From the NCBI GenBank assembly GCA_022180725.1, contig BQMO01000001.1, positions 62,001-126,000 on the forward strand: 64,000 nt of DNA, read 5' to 3'. Positions 33,134 to 42,049 of the stretch are shown here, one piece after another. The notes below the pieces were generated by a model, which saw only the letters and a list, made by a program, of their open reading frames with translations, did not search any database and had not been told where the DNA came from. Positions within the stretch are counted from its first letter, which is position 1. Each line of letters begins with the position of its first letter. This DNA is from Phycisphaerae bacterium (GTDB lineage Bacteria; Planctomycetota; Phycisphaerae; Phycisphaerales; UBA1924). Made by a program: the position numbers and the translations under genes.

Positions 33134-33898
33134 ATGGACGACTTCACCGTGCTGTGCGAGGACTGCGGGTATGACCTGGCCGGGCTTGCGTCTGAGGGCG
33201 CATGCCCGGAGTGCGGGCGGGCGGTGGCGCGTTCCCTTCCAAGCGCCCGTCGCGGGTCGGCGTGGCAGAATCGCCCCGAGTTCTTTTCCTGGGTCACGAC
33301 CATGCTGCATGTGCTTCTCAGGCCGACGCAGACGCTCCGACAGGTGCAAGTTTCCTCGCGCGGACGCCACCTGCTCGTGGTGAACCTCATGCTCGCCGGG
33401 GCGGCGGCGGTGGCGCCGTGGTGGGGCGTCTTCGCGGGGGACCCGGGGCGCGAGGCCCGACGCCTACCCGGACCGGACGGCCTCGTCCTTCAGGCCGGGA
33501 TCGCAAGTATGCAGATCGTCAGCGCCGCAACAGTCCTGTTCCTCCTCACGTGGATCGAGTGTCGCGGCATCCGCTTCTTCGCCGCACGGCGCGGGTGGCG
33601 GCTCACGCACGCCGGCGCGTGGCAGGTGTGTGCTCATGCCTCCTTCGGCTGGCTTTTCTGCGGCGGGCTGGCCACGCTCTTCCTTGCGGGCATGTTCAGC
33701 GTGCTCCGGCTCTTCGGCATTGCGCCCACCGGCACCCTGGACCTCTCGCCCATCCTCCGCGCGCGGCTCGATTGGTCGCAGATCGTCGGCGTGGGCGGGC
33801 CGGTGCTCGCGTACTTCGCCGGGTTGATGATTTTCGAAATTCTCATTTACAAGGGGGTGCGCGCCTGCCGCTTCGCCACGACCCTCAGGCCCGGATGA
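33134..33898 (+). CDS. Zinc-ribbon membrane protein of unknown function
   Basis: A 254-residue protein. The N-terminus is a four-Cys ribbon (CEDCGYDLAGLASEGACPEC, residues 8-27), then four hydrophobic segments (about 78-98, 118-140, 165-195, 220-242). The ribbon of the form CxxCGYDLxG...CPECG is a common planctomycete module and recurs in two other proteins in this window. No family function is known to me. Its 3' end overlaps the convergent hisN-like gene by 14 nt. The ATG is preceded by only a weak ribosome-binding site. Confidence 0.75.
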   Translation: MDDFTVLCEDCGYDLAGLASEGACPECGRAVARSLPSARRGSAWQNRPEFFSWVTTMLHVLLRPTQTLRQVQVSSRGRHLLVVNLMLAGAAAVAPWWGVFAGDPGREARRLPGPDGLVLQAGIASMQIVSAATVLFLLTWIECRGIRFFAARRGWRLTHAGAWQVCAHASFGWLFCGGLATLFLAGMFSVLRLFGIAPTGTLDLSPILRARLDWSQIVGVGGPVLAYFAGLMIFEILIYKGVRACRFATTLRPG

Positions 33899-34682
33899 GC
33901 GCCATGGCGTCGGCGTGCACCAGCCCGTTGGTGCCCAGGCCATTCCCGCCGTACGCCGACTCGTCGCCGCGCCAATCCGTGAACTTCCCGCCCGCCTCAT
34001 GCAAGATAACCGGCGCGGGGGCGATATCCCACGGCTTCACGCTCGGCTCGAACCACACCTCGGCCCTGCCCGTCGCGACCAGCACCAGCCCGTAGCAATC
34101 GCTCCACCCGCGCACCAGCCCGCACGCCCCGGTCAGCCGGCGCTGCGCGGAACCCGCGCCCGCCGATTCGGTGTATTCCGGCCCCGTGTGCACCATCAGC
34201 GCCTCGCGAAGCGACCCGACGTGCGACACTCGCGCCGCACGACGAACACCGCCCGCTACATGCCATGCCCCCAACCCTTCCCCCGCGAAAACTGTTTCCC
34301 CGAGCGCGGGCATCTCAACCACCCCGACCACGCTCCGCCACAGCCCCGCCGCCTGCCGCTCCACGGCCAGCAAGGTCCCGAAGAGCGGTACGCCCCGCGC
34401 GAAACTCTTCGTCCCGTCGATCGGGTCGATCACCCACCGAAACGCGCCACGGCCTGCGTGCTCCCCATACTCCTCGCCCACAAGCCCATCGTCGGGATAT
34501 CGCGATCGGATGCGATCACGCAGGAACTCCTCGGCCTCGCGGTCCGCGCGCGTCACGGGGGTCCCGTCCGACTTCGTTTCAACACTCAACCCGTCGCGCT
34601 GGAAGTACCGCATCACCAGCGCCCCGGCCTCCGCCGCCATGGCTCGCGCTGCATCCAATCGATCCGCGATCGCGTGGTCCAC
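33885..34682 (-). CDS. Inositol monophosphatase-family phosphatase, probably histidinol-phosphatase HisN
   Basis: A 265-residue Mg-dependent phosphatase. Metal-binding motifs are GEEYGE, WVIDPIDGTKSFARG (the DPxDGT motif) and the C-terminal KPWDIAPAPVILHEAGG, which is diagnostic of the IMPase superfamily. The KSFARGVPLFGTLL and SDCYGLVLVATGRAE blocks favour the HisN type (histidinol-phosphate phosphatase of histidine synthesis) over inositol phosphatase. The start is put at GTG 34682 because AAGGAGG lies 6 nt upstream; the ATG at 34688 directly abuts that Shine-Dalgarno and is too close. It is divergent from the tricorn gene (91-bp spacer). Confidence 0.85.
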   Translation of the reverse strand: MDHAIADRLDAARAMAAEAGALVMRYFQRDGLSVETKSDGTPVTRADREAEEFLRDRIRSRYPDDGLVGEEYGEHAGRGAFRWVIDPIDGTKSFARGVPLFGTLLAVERQAAGLWRSVVGVVEMPALGETVFAGEGLGAWHVAGGVRRAARVSHVGSLREALMVHTGPEYTESAGAGSAQRRLTGACGLVRGWSDCYGLVLVATGRAEVWFEPSVKPWDIAPAPVILHEAGGKFTDWRGDESAYGGNGLGTNGLVHADAMALIRA

Positions 34683-34773
34683 GCGCATCCTCCTTGCTTC
34701 AGGGTGGCGAGGCATGGCCACCCCGGGCACGACATCCTACGGGTCGGTATCCTCTCGCTTTTCGGAGTGCCGC

Positions 34774-37700
34774 ATGCTGACCACCCTTGTGATCGCCGCC
34801 GTTGTTGCCCAACCACCCCGCGGGTATTACCGCCAGCCCGCGCTCCACGGCCACACCATTCTGTTCATCGCGGAGGGTGATGTGTGGAAGGTGGCCGACA
34901 CCGGGGGCGTGGCCACGCGTCTCACCAGCCACCCGGGCGACGAGGGCACCCCCCGCTTCTCGCCCGACGGCACGCTCGTCGCCTTCACCGCCTCGTACGA
35001 AGGCCCCACCGAGGTGTACGTCATGCCGGTCACGGGCGGCCTGCCGACGCGCCTCACGTGGGACGCATCCCGCGCGGCCGTGGTCGGCTGGACGCCCGGC
35101 CCCACGCCCCGCGTCATGGCAACCACGACGCGCTTCTCGACGCTTCCCAACGTGCAACTCACCCTGATCGACCCTGCGTCGGCGGCCCGCGAGCGCGTCC
35201 CGCTCTGGCAGGCCAGCGACGGCGTCTACAACCCCGACGGCACCACGCTCTACTTCACGCGGCTGCCGTTTCAAGGAAGCCAGACGAAGCGTTACCACGG
35301 CGGGACGGTGCAGAACCTCTGGCGCTTCCGCGCGGGCGATACTGAGGCCTCCTCGATGACCGCCGACTACACCGGCACGAGCACCTCGCCCATGTGGTGG
35401 AACGGTCGCGTGTTCTTCCTCAGCGACCGCGATGGCACGATGGAAGTCTGGTCCATGACGCCCGACGGCGCCGACGCCCGGCAGCACACCAGCCACACCG
35501 CCGAGGATGAACGCCTGCTTGACGTGCGGGGTGCGTCGATGGACGCTTCGGGCAAGACCGGTCGAGTTATCTATCAACTCGGCGCCGACCTCTACCTCTT
35601 TGACCCCGCCGCATCCTCCACCGCGAAACTCGACGTCCGGCTCGACTCCGACTTCGATCAGACGCGGGAGAACTGGGTCAAGAAGCCCCTCGACTACCTC
35701 ACGCACGCCGCCATCTCTGACGACGGCGCCAAGGTTGCCCTGACGGCGCGCGGGCAGGTTTTTGTCGCCTACAAGGAAGGTGGACGGCTTGTGGAAGCCA
35801 CACGCGCCAAAGGCGTCCGGTACCGCGAGGCCCGCTTCATGCCCGACGGCGCGTTGCTGGCCCTCTCCGACCAGTCCGGCGAGGTCGAGTTCTGGACGCT
35901 CCCCGCGAACGGCGTGGGCGAACCGGCGCAGCGCACCCGCGACGGACATGTCCTGCGATACGGGGGCGTCCCCTCGCCCGACGGCGCACGCATCGCCTAC
36001 CACGACAAGAACCAGCGGCTGTACCTGCTCGACCCCGCGAGCGGCGAAAGCCGCCTGATCGACGAGAACACCATCGACGCCTTCGCCGACTTGGAATGGT
36101 CTCCAAGTTCTCGCTACCTGGCCTACGCCGCGTACGCCCGGAACTTCAACCGGCAGATCAAGATCCACGACACCACCACCGGGCAGACGCACGAGGCCAC
36201 GTCCGACCGGTTTGATTCCTTCGACTCGGCGTGGAGCCCCGACGGCCAATGGCTGTACCTGCTCAGCGACCGCAACATCAGCACGAGCGTCCCCTCGCCC
36301 TGGGGCCCGCTCCAACCCGAGCCGTACTTCGACAAGCGGACGAAGGTGTACGCCCTGGCCCTGCGGCCCGGGCTGCGATCGCCCTTCCAGCCATGGGACG
36401 AACTCGCCGCCGCCGCCGTGAAGGACGGCACTCCCAAGGACGAACCGAAGAAGGACCCTTCCGCGGGTGATGCGGCGAGCGCCGACGGCAAGGCCCCCGA
36501 ACCGCCTCCGCCAACAGCCCCCGAGGTTGCGTTCGATGGCCTCGCGTCGCGCCTGGTCGAAGTTCCCGTCCCCCCGGGCAACTACGCCGATCTCTCGGTC
36601 AACGAGAAGCGCCTTTTCTTCGCCTCCCGCGCCGGCGACGGCTCGACCGAACTCGTCGCCCTCGACATCGCGAACAAGGACATCGAGATCAAGTCCCTCG
36701 TCAAGAAAGCGGACCTCTACCAACTCTCGCGCGACGGCAAGAGCCTGCTCGTCCGCTCGGGCGACACCCTCGCCATTCTTGATGCGTCCGCCGGCCCCGG
36801 TGCCGACCTCGCCAAGGCCGCCCTCAAACTCGGCGGCTGGGCCTTTCCCATCACGCCCCGCGAGGAATGGCGTCAGATGTTCATCGAGGCCTGGCGCCTC
36901 GAACGCGACTACTTCTACGACCAGGGCATGCACGGCGTGGACTGGCCCGCCATGCGCGACCGCTACCTGCCGCTCGTGGATCGCGTCGCCACCCGCGCGG
37001 AACTCTCCGACCTCATCGCCCAGATGGTCGGTGAACTCTCCGCCCTCCACATCTTCGTGCGCGGCGGCGACCTGCGCACCGGCCCCGACGCCGTACAGCC
37101 CGCCGCGCTCGGGGCTCTCTGCACGCGCGACGAGCGCGCGGGCGGCTTCCGCATCGAGCACATCTACCAGTCCGACCCCGACGAGCCGCAACGGGCCTCG
37201 CCCCTTCTCCGCCCGGGTGTCGAGGCGAAGGTCGGCGACGTCATCACGCACGTCGACGGGCGACCCGCGCTGGAGGCGCCGGACGTGGGCCTGCTCCTTC
37301 GCGGCAAGGCCGGGCGTCAGGTGCTCCTCACGCTCCAGTCCAACCCCGACGAAGCGCCGCGTCATGTCATCGTGACCCCCGTGTCCCCGTCAGCCGAGGA
37401 AGACCTGCGCTATCACGAATGGCAGTACACCCGCCGCCTGAAAGTGGAGGAAGCCTCCAACCGCGAGTTTGGATACGTCCACCTGCGCGCGATGGGCGGC
37501 GAGAACATGAACGAGTTCGCCAAGGGTTTTTATCCTGTCTTCCACCGCAAGGGACTCATCATCGACGTCCGCCACAACCGCGGGGGGAATATCGACTCGT
37601 GGGTCCTCTCGCGGCTGCTCCGCAAGGCGTGGTTCTTCTGGCAGGGGCGGGTCGGAGAGCCGTACTGGAACATGCAACTCGCGTTCCGCGGGCACGTCGT

Positions 37701-38094
37701 CGTTCTCTGCAATGAACGCACCGCCAGCGACGGCGAGGCCTTCGCCGAGGGGATCAAGCGCCTGAACATCGGCCGCGTCATCGGGACCCGCACCTGGGGC
37801 GGGGAAATCTGGCTCTCGTCCAGCAACTTCCTGGTCGACGGGGGCATCGCCACCGCCGCGGAATACGGCGTCTATGGGCCGGAAGGCGAATGGCTCATCG
37901 AGGGGCACGGCGTGGATCCTGACGACGTGGTGGACAATCTCCCACACGCCACCTTCACCGGGGGGGATGCACAACTCGACGCCGCGATCGCGCATCTGCG
38001 GCAGAAACTCGCCGCGGAGCCGATCGTGGTGCCGCCGCCGCCCGCGCACCCCGACAAGAGTTTCAGAGTGCCCGGCGGGAACTCGCGGAAGTAG
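34774..38094 (+). CDS. Tricorn protease homologue
   Basis: A 1106-residue exported peptidase. A short signal peptide (MLTTLVIAAVVA) is followed by two beta-propeller regions (about 20-680) with repeated strands such as RFSPDGTLVAFTASYEGPTE and FSPDG/SPDGARIAY, a C1 domain, a PDZ domain (about 800-870) and a C2 catalytic domain. The catalytic residues of tricorn are present: His759 (LSALHIF), Ser985 (RTASDGEAFAEG) and Glu1043 (WLIEGHGVDPD). The residue before the His, Ser in archaeal tricorn, is Leu758 here. Tricorn cleaves short peptides made by larger proteases. The start has GGAG 6 nt upstream. A Pro/Lys/Ala-rich linker lies near residues 565-590. Confidence 0.93.
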   Translation: MLTTLVIAAVVAQPPRGYYRQPALHGHTILFIAEGDVWKVADTGGVATRLTSHPGDEGTPRFSPDGTLVAFTASYEGPTEVYVMPVTGGLPTRLTWDASRAAVVGWTPGPTPRVMATTTRFSTLPNVQLTLIDPASAARERVPLWQASDGVYNPDGTTLYFTRLPFQGSQTKRYHGGTVQNLWRFRAGDTEASSMTADYTGTSTSPMWWNGRVFFLSDRDGTMEVWSMTPDGADARQHTSHTAEDERLLDVRGASMDASGKTGRVIYQLGADLYLFDPAASSTAKLDVRLDSDFDQTRENWVKKPLDYLTHAAISDDGAKVALTARGQVFVAYKEGGRLVEATRAKGVRYREARFMPDGALLALSDQSGEVEFWTLPANGVGEPAQRTRDGHVLRYGGVPSPDGARIAYHDKNQRLYLLDPASGESRLIDENTIDAFADLEWSPSSRYLAYAAYARNFNRQIKIHDTTTGQTHEATSDRFDSFDSAWSPDGQWLYLLSDRNISTSVPSPWGPLQPEPYFDKRTKVYALALRPGLRSPFQPWDELAAAAVKDGTPKDEPKKDPSAGDAASADGKAPEPPPPTAPEVAFDGLASRLVEVPVPPGNYADLSVNEKRLFFASRAGDGSTELVALDIANKDIEIKSLVKKADLYQLSRDGKSLLVRSGDTLAILDASAGPGADLAKAALKLGGWAFPITPREEWRQMFIEAWRLERDYFYDQGMHGVDWPAMRDRYLPLVDRVATRAELSDLIAQMVGELSALHIFVRGGDLRTGPDAVQPAALGALCTRDERAGGFRIEHIYQSDPDEPQRASPLLRPGVEAKVGDVITHVDGRPALEAPDVGLLLRGKAGRQVLLTLQSNPDEAPRHVIVTPVSPSAEEDLRYHEWQYTRRLKVEEASNREFGYVHLRAMGGENMNEFAKGFYPVFHRKGLIIDVRHNRGGNIDSWVLSRLLRKAWFFWQGRVGEPYWNMQLAFRGHVVVLCNERTASDGEAFAEGIKRLNIGRVIGTRTWGGEIWLSSSNFLVDGGIATAAEYGVYGPEGEWLIEGHGVDPDDVVDNLPHATFTGGDAQLDAAIAHLRQKLAAEPIVVPPPPAHPDKSFRVPGGNSRK

Positions 38095-38152
38095 GCGTGA
38101 GCACCGGGGGGCGCACGTCGCTTAGACTGTGGCCTCGACTGGGAGGCCCGCC

Positions 38153-38788
38153 ATGCCCACCGACCCCGCGACCCCGTCCGACGCCGACCTGCTCACCAAG
38201 GCCACCACGGGTGACCAGGCGGCGATGGCCGAACTGCTCCGACGGCATGGGCCTGTGGTGCGGGCGCGCCTGGCGAGCAAGATGTCCACGGTGTGGCAGT
38301 CCGCGCTCGACGTGGACGACGTCATGCAGGTGACGTACCTCGAGGCGTTCATGCGGATCACGTCGTTTCAGCCGCGACACGAAGGGTCGTTTCTCGCATG
38401 GGTTTCACTCATCGCCGAGAACAACCTGCGCGACGCGATCAAGGAACTTGAGCGGCAGAAGCGCCCGAACCCGCGGAACCGCGTGCAGGCGACGGCCGGG
38501 CAGGATTCCTACGTCGCCCTAGTGGAGATGCTCGGCGCGACCATGACCACCCCGAGCATCCAGGCGGCGCGGGGCGAACTTGTCGGCGCGCTCGATCAGG
38601 CCCTCGCCAAGCTCCCGCCCGACTACGCCAAGGTCATCCGGCTGTACGACCTTGAAGGTCGAGACGCCAACGAGGTCGCGAAGGAAGTCGGTCGCTCCCC
38701 GGGCGCCGTCTACATGCTCCTCGCCCGCGCCCACGACCGCCTGAAGGACGTGCTCGGGAGCGAATCCCGCTTCTTTACTCGCGCCTGA
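38153..38788 (+). CDS. ECF-type RNA polymerase sigma factor
   Basis: A 211-residue sigma-70 family factor with region 2 (LASKMSTVWQSALDVDDVMQ, VTYLEAFMRITSFQ) and region 4 (DYAKVIRLYDLEGRDANEVA, VGRSPGAVYMLLARAHDRLK) but no region 3 or 1.1, i.e. an extracytoplasmic-function factor. The form with a longer linker between sigma 2 and 4 (about 40 residues) fits the planctomycete-type ECF groups. The start has GGGAGG 6 nt upstream. No anti-sigma gene adjoins; the next genes are a histidine kinase and an NtrC-type regulator on the same strand, after a 140-bp spacer. Confidence 0.9.
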   Translation: MPTDPATPSDADLLTKATTGDQAAMAELLRRHGPVVRARLASKMSTVWQSALDVDDVMQVTYLEAFMRITSFQPRHEGSFLAWVSLIAENNLRDAIKELERQKRPNPRNRVQATAGQDSYVALVEMLGATMTTPSIQAARGELVGALDQALAKLPPDYAKVIRLYDLEGRDANEVAKEVGRSPGAVYMLLARAHDRLKDVLGSESRFFTRA

Positions 38789-38821
38789 CCGTGTTCGCGC
38801 GTCCGACGCCCGAGAACACGG
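38789..38821 (+). terminator. Hairpin after the ECF sigma gene (weak terminator candidate)
   Basis: A perfect 8-bp stem CCGTGTTC / GAACACGG begins on the base after the stop codon, with a 17-nt loop. There is no T tract after it, so it may be a transcript-stabilising hairpin rather than an intrinsic terminator. Confidence 0.35.
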
Positions 38822-38928
38822 ACGGTGACCCGCCGCAACGTCACACCCCGCACACATGACCCACGGTGTTGCCCGGACGCAACGCCGAACGCTATCACCC
38901 GTGCCCGCGAGTCGATCCTAGCGGACGC

Positions 38929-39735
38929 ATGAACACGCCCCGCCCGACGGAAACACCCGCCGCACCCGACGTATCGTCCGCCGCCGATCGTTTCGAGCGG
39001 CTCCTCCACGAACTGCGGACGCTCCTCGACGCGTCGCGCGCGCTGCTCGACCACGCGACCCGAAGTCTGGAGGGTGGGAGAGCGCCCACGACGACCAGTG
39101 CCGTGGGCATCGAATCCGACCTTGCCGGAATGGCCCAGCGGCTCGAACGCATGGCCGAACTCGTGCAGGCGGGCATGCAGAGCGCCTCCAAACCCCTCGG
39201 CTCACCCGCCCTGACACGGGCGCGACCCGTCACGCTGGGCGACGCCGTTGACCACGCCATCGACGTGCTCACGCCGATGGCCCAGACGCACCAAGCACGG
39301 CTCGCGTGCGCCGGCGGTCCGCTCTTGAAGGCTCTTCCCGCGGGCGCACTCTATACGGTGGTCCTCAACGCCCTTCAGAACGGCATCGAGGCGGTCGCCG
39401 CGCGCGGCGGGCCGGGCACGGTCACGCTGACGCTCAGGCCCGACGTGGCGCCCGAGGGCGTCGGTTATGGCCGCGACGGGCGCGACTGGTTCGTGCTCGA
39501 TGTCGCCGACGACGGCGTCGGCCCGCCCCAGAACGCCGCGCGATGCTTCGATCTGGGCGTTACGACCAAGCCGCGTGGCGCGGGCGTCGGCCTTGCCGTG
39601 GCGCGCAGCGTTGTCCAGGGCATGGGCGGCACGATCGAACTCCTCCCACGCCCGCACACCGGGGGCGCCCTCCTCCGCGTTCGCTTCCCTTCGCTCGCCA
39701 ACGTCGCGACGTTGACCCTTGGGGGCGCGGCGTGA
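38929..39735 (+). CDS. Cytoplasmic histidine kinase-like ATPase
   Basis: A 268-residue protein with no membrane helix. A helical dimerisation region carries the possible phosphoacceptor His in LLHELRTLLDASRALL; this H-ELR-xLLD-x-S form differs from the usual HE(L/I)RTPL by having Leu where Pro normally sits. The HATPase domain has N box NALQNGIEAVA, G1 DVADDGVGPP and G2 GAGVGLAVARSVVQGMGG. The start is the ATG at 38929 (MNTPRPTETP). Its stop overlaps the GTG of the downstream sigma-54 regulator, so they act as a pair. The signal is unknown. Confidence 0.85.
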   Translation: MNTPRPTETPAAPDVSSAADRFERLLHELRTLLDASRALLDHATRSLEGGRAPTTTSAVGIESDLAGMAQRLERMAELVQAGMQSASKPLGSPALTRARPVTLGDAVDHAIDVLTPMAQTHQARLACAGGPLLKALPAGALYTVVLNALQNGIEAVAARGGPGTVTLTLRPDVAPEGVGYGRDGRDWFVLDVADDGVGPPQNAARCFDLGVTTKPRGAGVGLAVARSVVQGMGGTIELLPRPHTGGALLRVRFPSLANVATLTLGGAA

Positions 39736-41195
39736 AGGCTCGCCCGGGTCAGGTTTCATCTGTGGCGGAAACCCTTTCGCCAGCACAGGGCCTGCGCGTG
39801 CTCATTCTCGACGAGGATGTGGCCCTGACGCGCTCGATGTCCGCTTTCCTGAAGCGTGAAGGCCACGACCCCCTCGCCGCGCACGACCGCCCCGCCGCCG
39901 ACGCCGCCCTCGCTCAGGCCGACGACGCCGGCACGCCCTTCGCCATCGCCATCATCGGCGTCACGGCCTGCGGCGACGATTTGCCGGAGTATCTCCGCGT
40001 CCTGGCCCGTCGCCATCGCCGAACCGCCGTCATCGTGCTCGCCGGCTACCCGACGGTTGAGCACGCGGTCGAATCGCTTCGCCTGGGCGCGTGCGATTAT
40101 CTCGTGAAACCCCTGGTCGACGCGGAACTGCGCCAGAGCCTGACGCGCGCCGCCCACCAGCACGCGCTGCAACGCGAGAACCAGGCCCTGCGTTCGCGAC
40201 TCGACGAGCGGCTCGACCTCGAGGGCATCGTGGGCAATGACCCGCGCATGCGCCGCGTCTACGACATGATCCGCGCCGTGGCCGCGGGCAAGACCACCGT
40301 CCTGATGGAGGGGGAAAGCGGCACGGGCAAGAGCCTCATCGCCCACGCCATTCACCACCACGGGCCGCGGCGCGACCGTCCCTTCGTCGAAATCTCCTGT
40401 GGAAGCATCCCCGAAACGCTGCTCGAAAGCGAACTCTTCGGGCATGTGAAGGGCGCCTTCACCGGCGCCCACGCCGACAAGGCCGGCCGCTTCGTCGCCG
40501 CCAACGGGGGCACGCTCTTCCTCGATGAGATCAACAGCGCCAGCCCCGCGATGCAACTCAAACTCCTGCGCGTCCTCCAGGAACGACGCTTCGAGCCGGT
40601 CGGTGGCAGCAAGACCGTCGAGGTTGACGTGCGGGTTATCCTCGCGAGCAACCAACCCCTCGAAGATCTCGTCGCCTCGGGGCAGTTCCGCCAGGACCTC
40701 TACTACCGAGTCAACGTCGTCAAGATCGAACTGCCTCCGCTCCGCGAACGCCTGGGCGACATCCAGCCCCTCGCTGAGCGCTTCCTCGCTCGCTTCGCGG
40801 GCGAACTCGGGCGGCAGCTCGTCGGCTTCACCCCCGACGCGCTCGACGCGCTCCGCCTCTACCGATATCCCGGCAACGTGCGCGAACTCCAGAACATCGT
40901 CGAACGGGCCGCTGTTCTCGCGCGCGGGCAGACCATCACTCGCGATGATCTGCCCGAGGCCGTTACGTCACCCCCGGATGGACCGCTCGCGCTCTCGCGT
41001 GGCGACGCCGCGTGGGTCCCCAGGCCCCTCGAAGAGGCCCTGCGCGAACCGGAGAAGCGCATCATCCTCCAGGCGCTCGCCGCCAACAACTGGAACCGCC
41101 AGAGGACCAGTGAAGTGCTCGGCATCAACCGCACCACGCTCTACAAGAAAATGAAGACCTACGGGCTGCTCGACGACGAGCGCCTCGCGGGCTGA
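39732..41195 (+). CDS. Sigma-54 activator with a receiver-like domain lacking the phosphoacceptor Asp
   Basis: A 487-residue NtrC-family protein. The receiver-like domain (20-140) keeps the acidic cluster DED (27-29) and the Lys of LVKP (126), but the phosphoacceptor position in AIAIIGVTACG is Gly76 and the Thr/Ser position in VLAGYPT is Ala. The AAA+ domain is intact: Walker A GESGTGKS, GAFTGA sigma-54 loop, LFLDEINSA Walker B and the sensor RYPGNVRELQN. The Fis-type HTH ends the protein (RQRTSEVLGINRTTLYKKMK). The GTG start overlaps the kinase stop. So it should bind sigma-54 polymerase, but normal phosphorylation looks impossible. Its last 37 bp overlap the convergent hydrolase gene. Confidence 0.9.
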   Translation: MKARPGQVSSVAETLSPAQGLRVLILDEDVALTRSMSAFLKREGHDPLAAHDRPAADAALAQADDAGTPFAIAIIGVTACGDDLPEYLRVLARRHRRTAVIVLAGYPTVEHAVESLRLGACDYLVKPLVDAELRQSLTRAAHQHALQRENQALRSRLDERLDLEGIVGNDPRMRRVYDMIRAVAAGKTTVLMEGESGTGKSLIAHAIHHHGPRRDRPFVEISCGSIPETLLESELFGHVKGAFTGAHADKAGRFVAANGGTLFLDEINSASPAMQLKLLRVLQERRFEPVGGSKTVEVDVRVILASNQPLEDLVASGQFRQDLYYRVNVVKIELPPLRERLGDIQPLAERFLARFAGELGRQLVGFTPDALDALRLYRYPGNVRELQNIVERAAVLARGQTITRDDLPEAVTSPPDGPLALSRGDAAWVPRPLEEALREPEKRIILQALAANNWNRQRTSEVLGINRTTLYKKMKTYGLLDDERLAG

Positions 41196-41998
41196 ACCGG
41201 CGGCGGCGAGGCCCGCGTCGCGAAGGGCGGTTCGCCCCGGAGCCGCCTCGCGATCTCGACCTGCAACCGCCGGTCGTAGATGCTCGCAAAGTGCGAGAGC
41301 ATGCGCGGCACGAACCCCACCGGATCGAGCCAGTACGGCTCCATGCCGAACGGGGCCGTGTTCTCCTCGCCCACCAGCCAGTCCCGCCGAAGCGCCAGAC
41401 ACGTCAGGTCGTATGTTCTCGCGGGGAAGGCCTCATCGAGTCGGCGAAGCAGATCGGACCCCGGTCGCAACTGCTCCGAGGCCCGGTCCAGCCGCACCTT
41501 GGCCGCCAGGCGCGCCCCGCGGTGCGGCGAAACGAGCGTAAATACCCGTACGGCTCGCACCACCTCGGGCCCGCCGAGGCCCAACACCCCGCTGGTGATG
41601 GCCCGGGCCACAATCCCGCCCATCGAGATGCCTACAAGGTCGATCTCGCGCCCGCTCAGCCCGCGATGTTCGACGACGCGCATCGCCTGTCTCGCCGCGG
41701 CGTCGACCGACATCGCCAACGGGTACGTCGCCCACGCGAAGTCGCTCCAGCGGCCGCTTGTGAGTTTGCACAGCCGCCTGGCCAGGCCCCACGCCGTGAT
41801 CCCGGGGGAGTGCCACCCGTCGAGCACCAGCACCGGGCGCGGCAGAGACCTGTGATCGGTCCGCATCCGCCGCCATTCCGCCCGGGCCAGTTCGTGCGAG
41901 AGCGCGAAATCGGGGTTGTGCACCGTGCCGTCGGGCGCAGGGCGATCGACCACGCGGGGCGTGCTCGCGGCGTCCGGCATGGCGGGGTCGGCGTTCAT
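41159..41998 (-). CDS. Alpha/beta-fold hydrolase (lipase/esterase-like)
   Basis: A 279-residue soluble protein of the alpha/beta hydrolase fold. VLVLDGWHSPGITAWGL holds the oxyanion region and DLVGISMGGIVARAI has the nucleophile elbow GxSxG (GISMG). VSPHRGARLAAKV resembles the region after the elbow in lipase class 3/PGAP1-like enzymes. The acid and histidine of the triad are not certain; FASIYDRRL has no clear His-containing end motif, although MLSHFAS is a candidate. No signal peptide. It overlaps the 3' end of the sigma-54 regulator and is divergent from the TraB-like gene (51-bp spacer). Substrate unknown. Confidence 0.78.
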   Translation of the reverse strand: MNADPAMPDAASTPRVVDRPAPDGTVHNPDFALSHELARAEWRRMRTDHRSLPRPVLVLDGWHSPGITAWGLARRLCKLTSGRWSDFAWATYPLAMSVDAAARQAMRVVEHRGLSGREIDLVGISMGGIVARAITSGVLGLGGPEVVRAVRVFTLVSPHRGARLAAKVRLDRASEQLRPGSDLLRRLDEAFPARTYDLTCLALRRDWLVGEENTAPFGMEPYWLDPVGFVPRMLSHFASIYDRRLQVEIARRLRGEPPFATRASPPPVQPARRSSSSSP

Positions 41999-42049
41999 GC
42001 GTGATCGTGCCCTGAAACGTACGGGCCAACCCGGGCGTACAACTCCGGC

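Noticed and set aside
34699-37365. Long open frame (about 890 codons) antisense to the tricorn gene
   Set aside because: No recognisable domain; it mirrors the codon pattern of the real gene.
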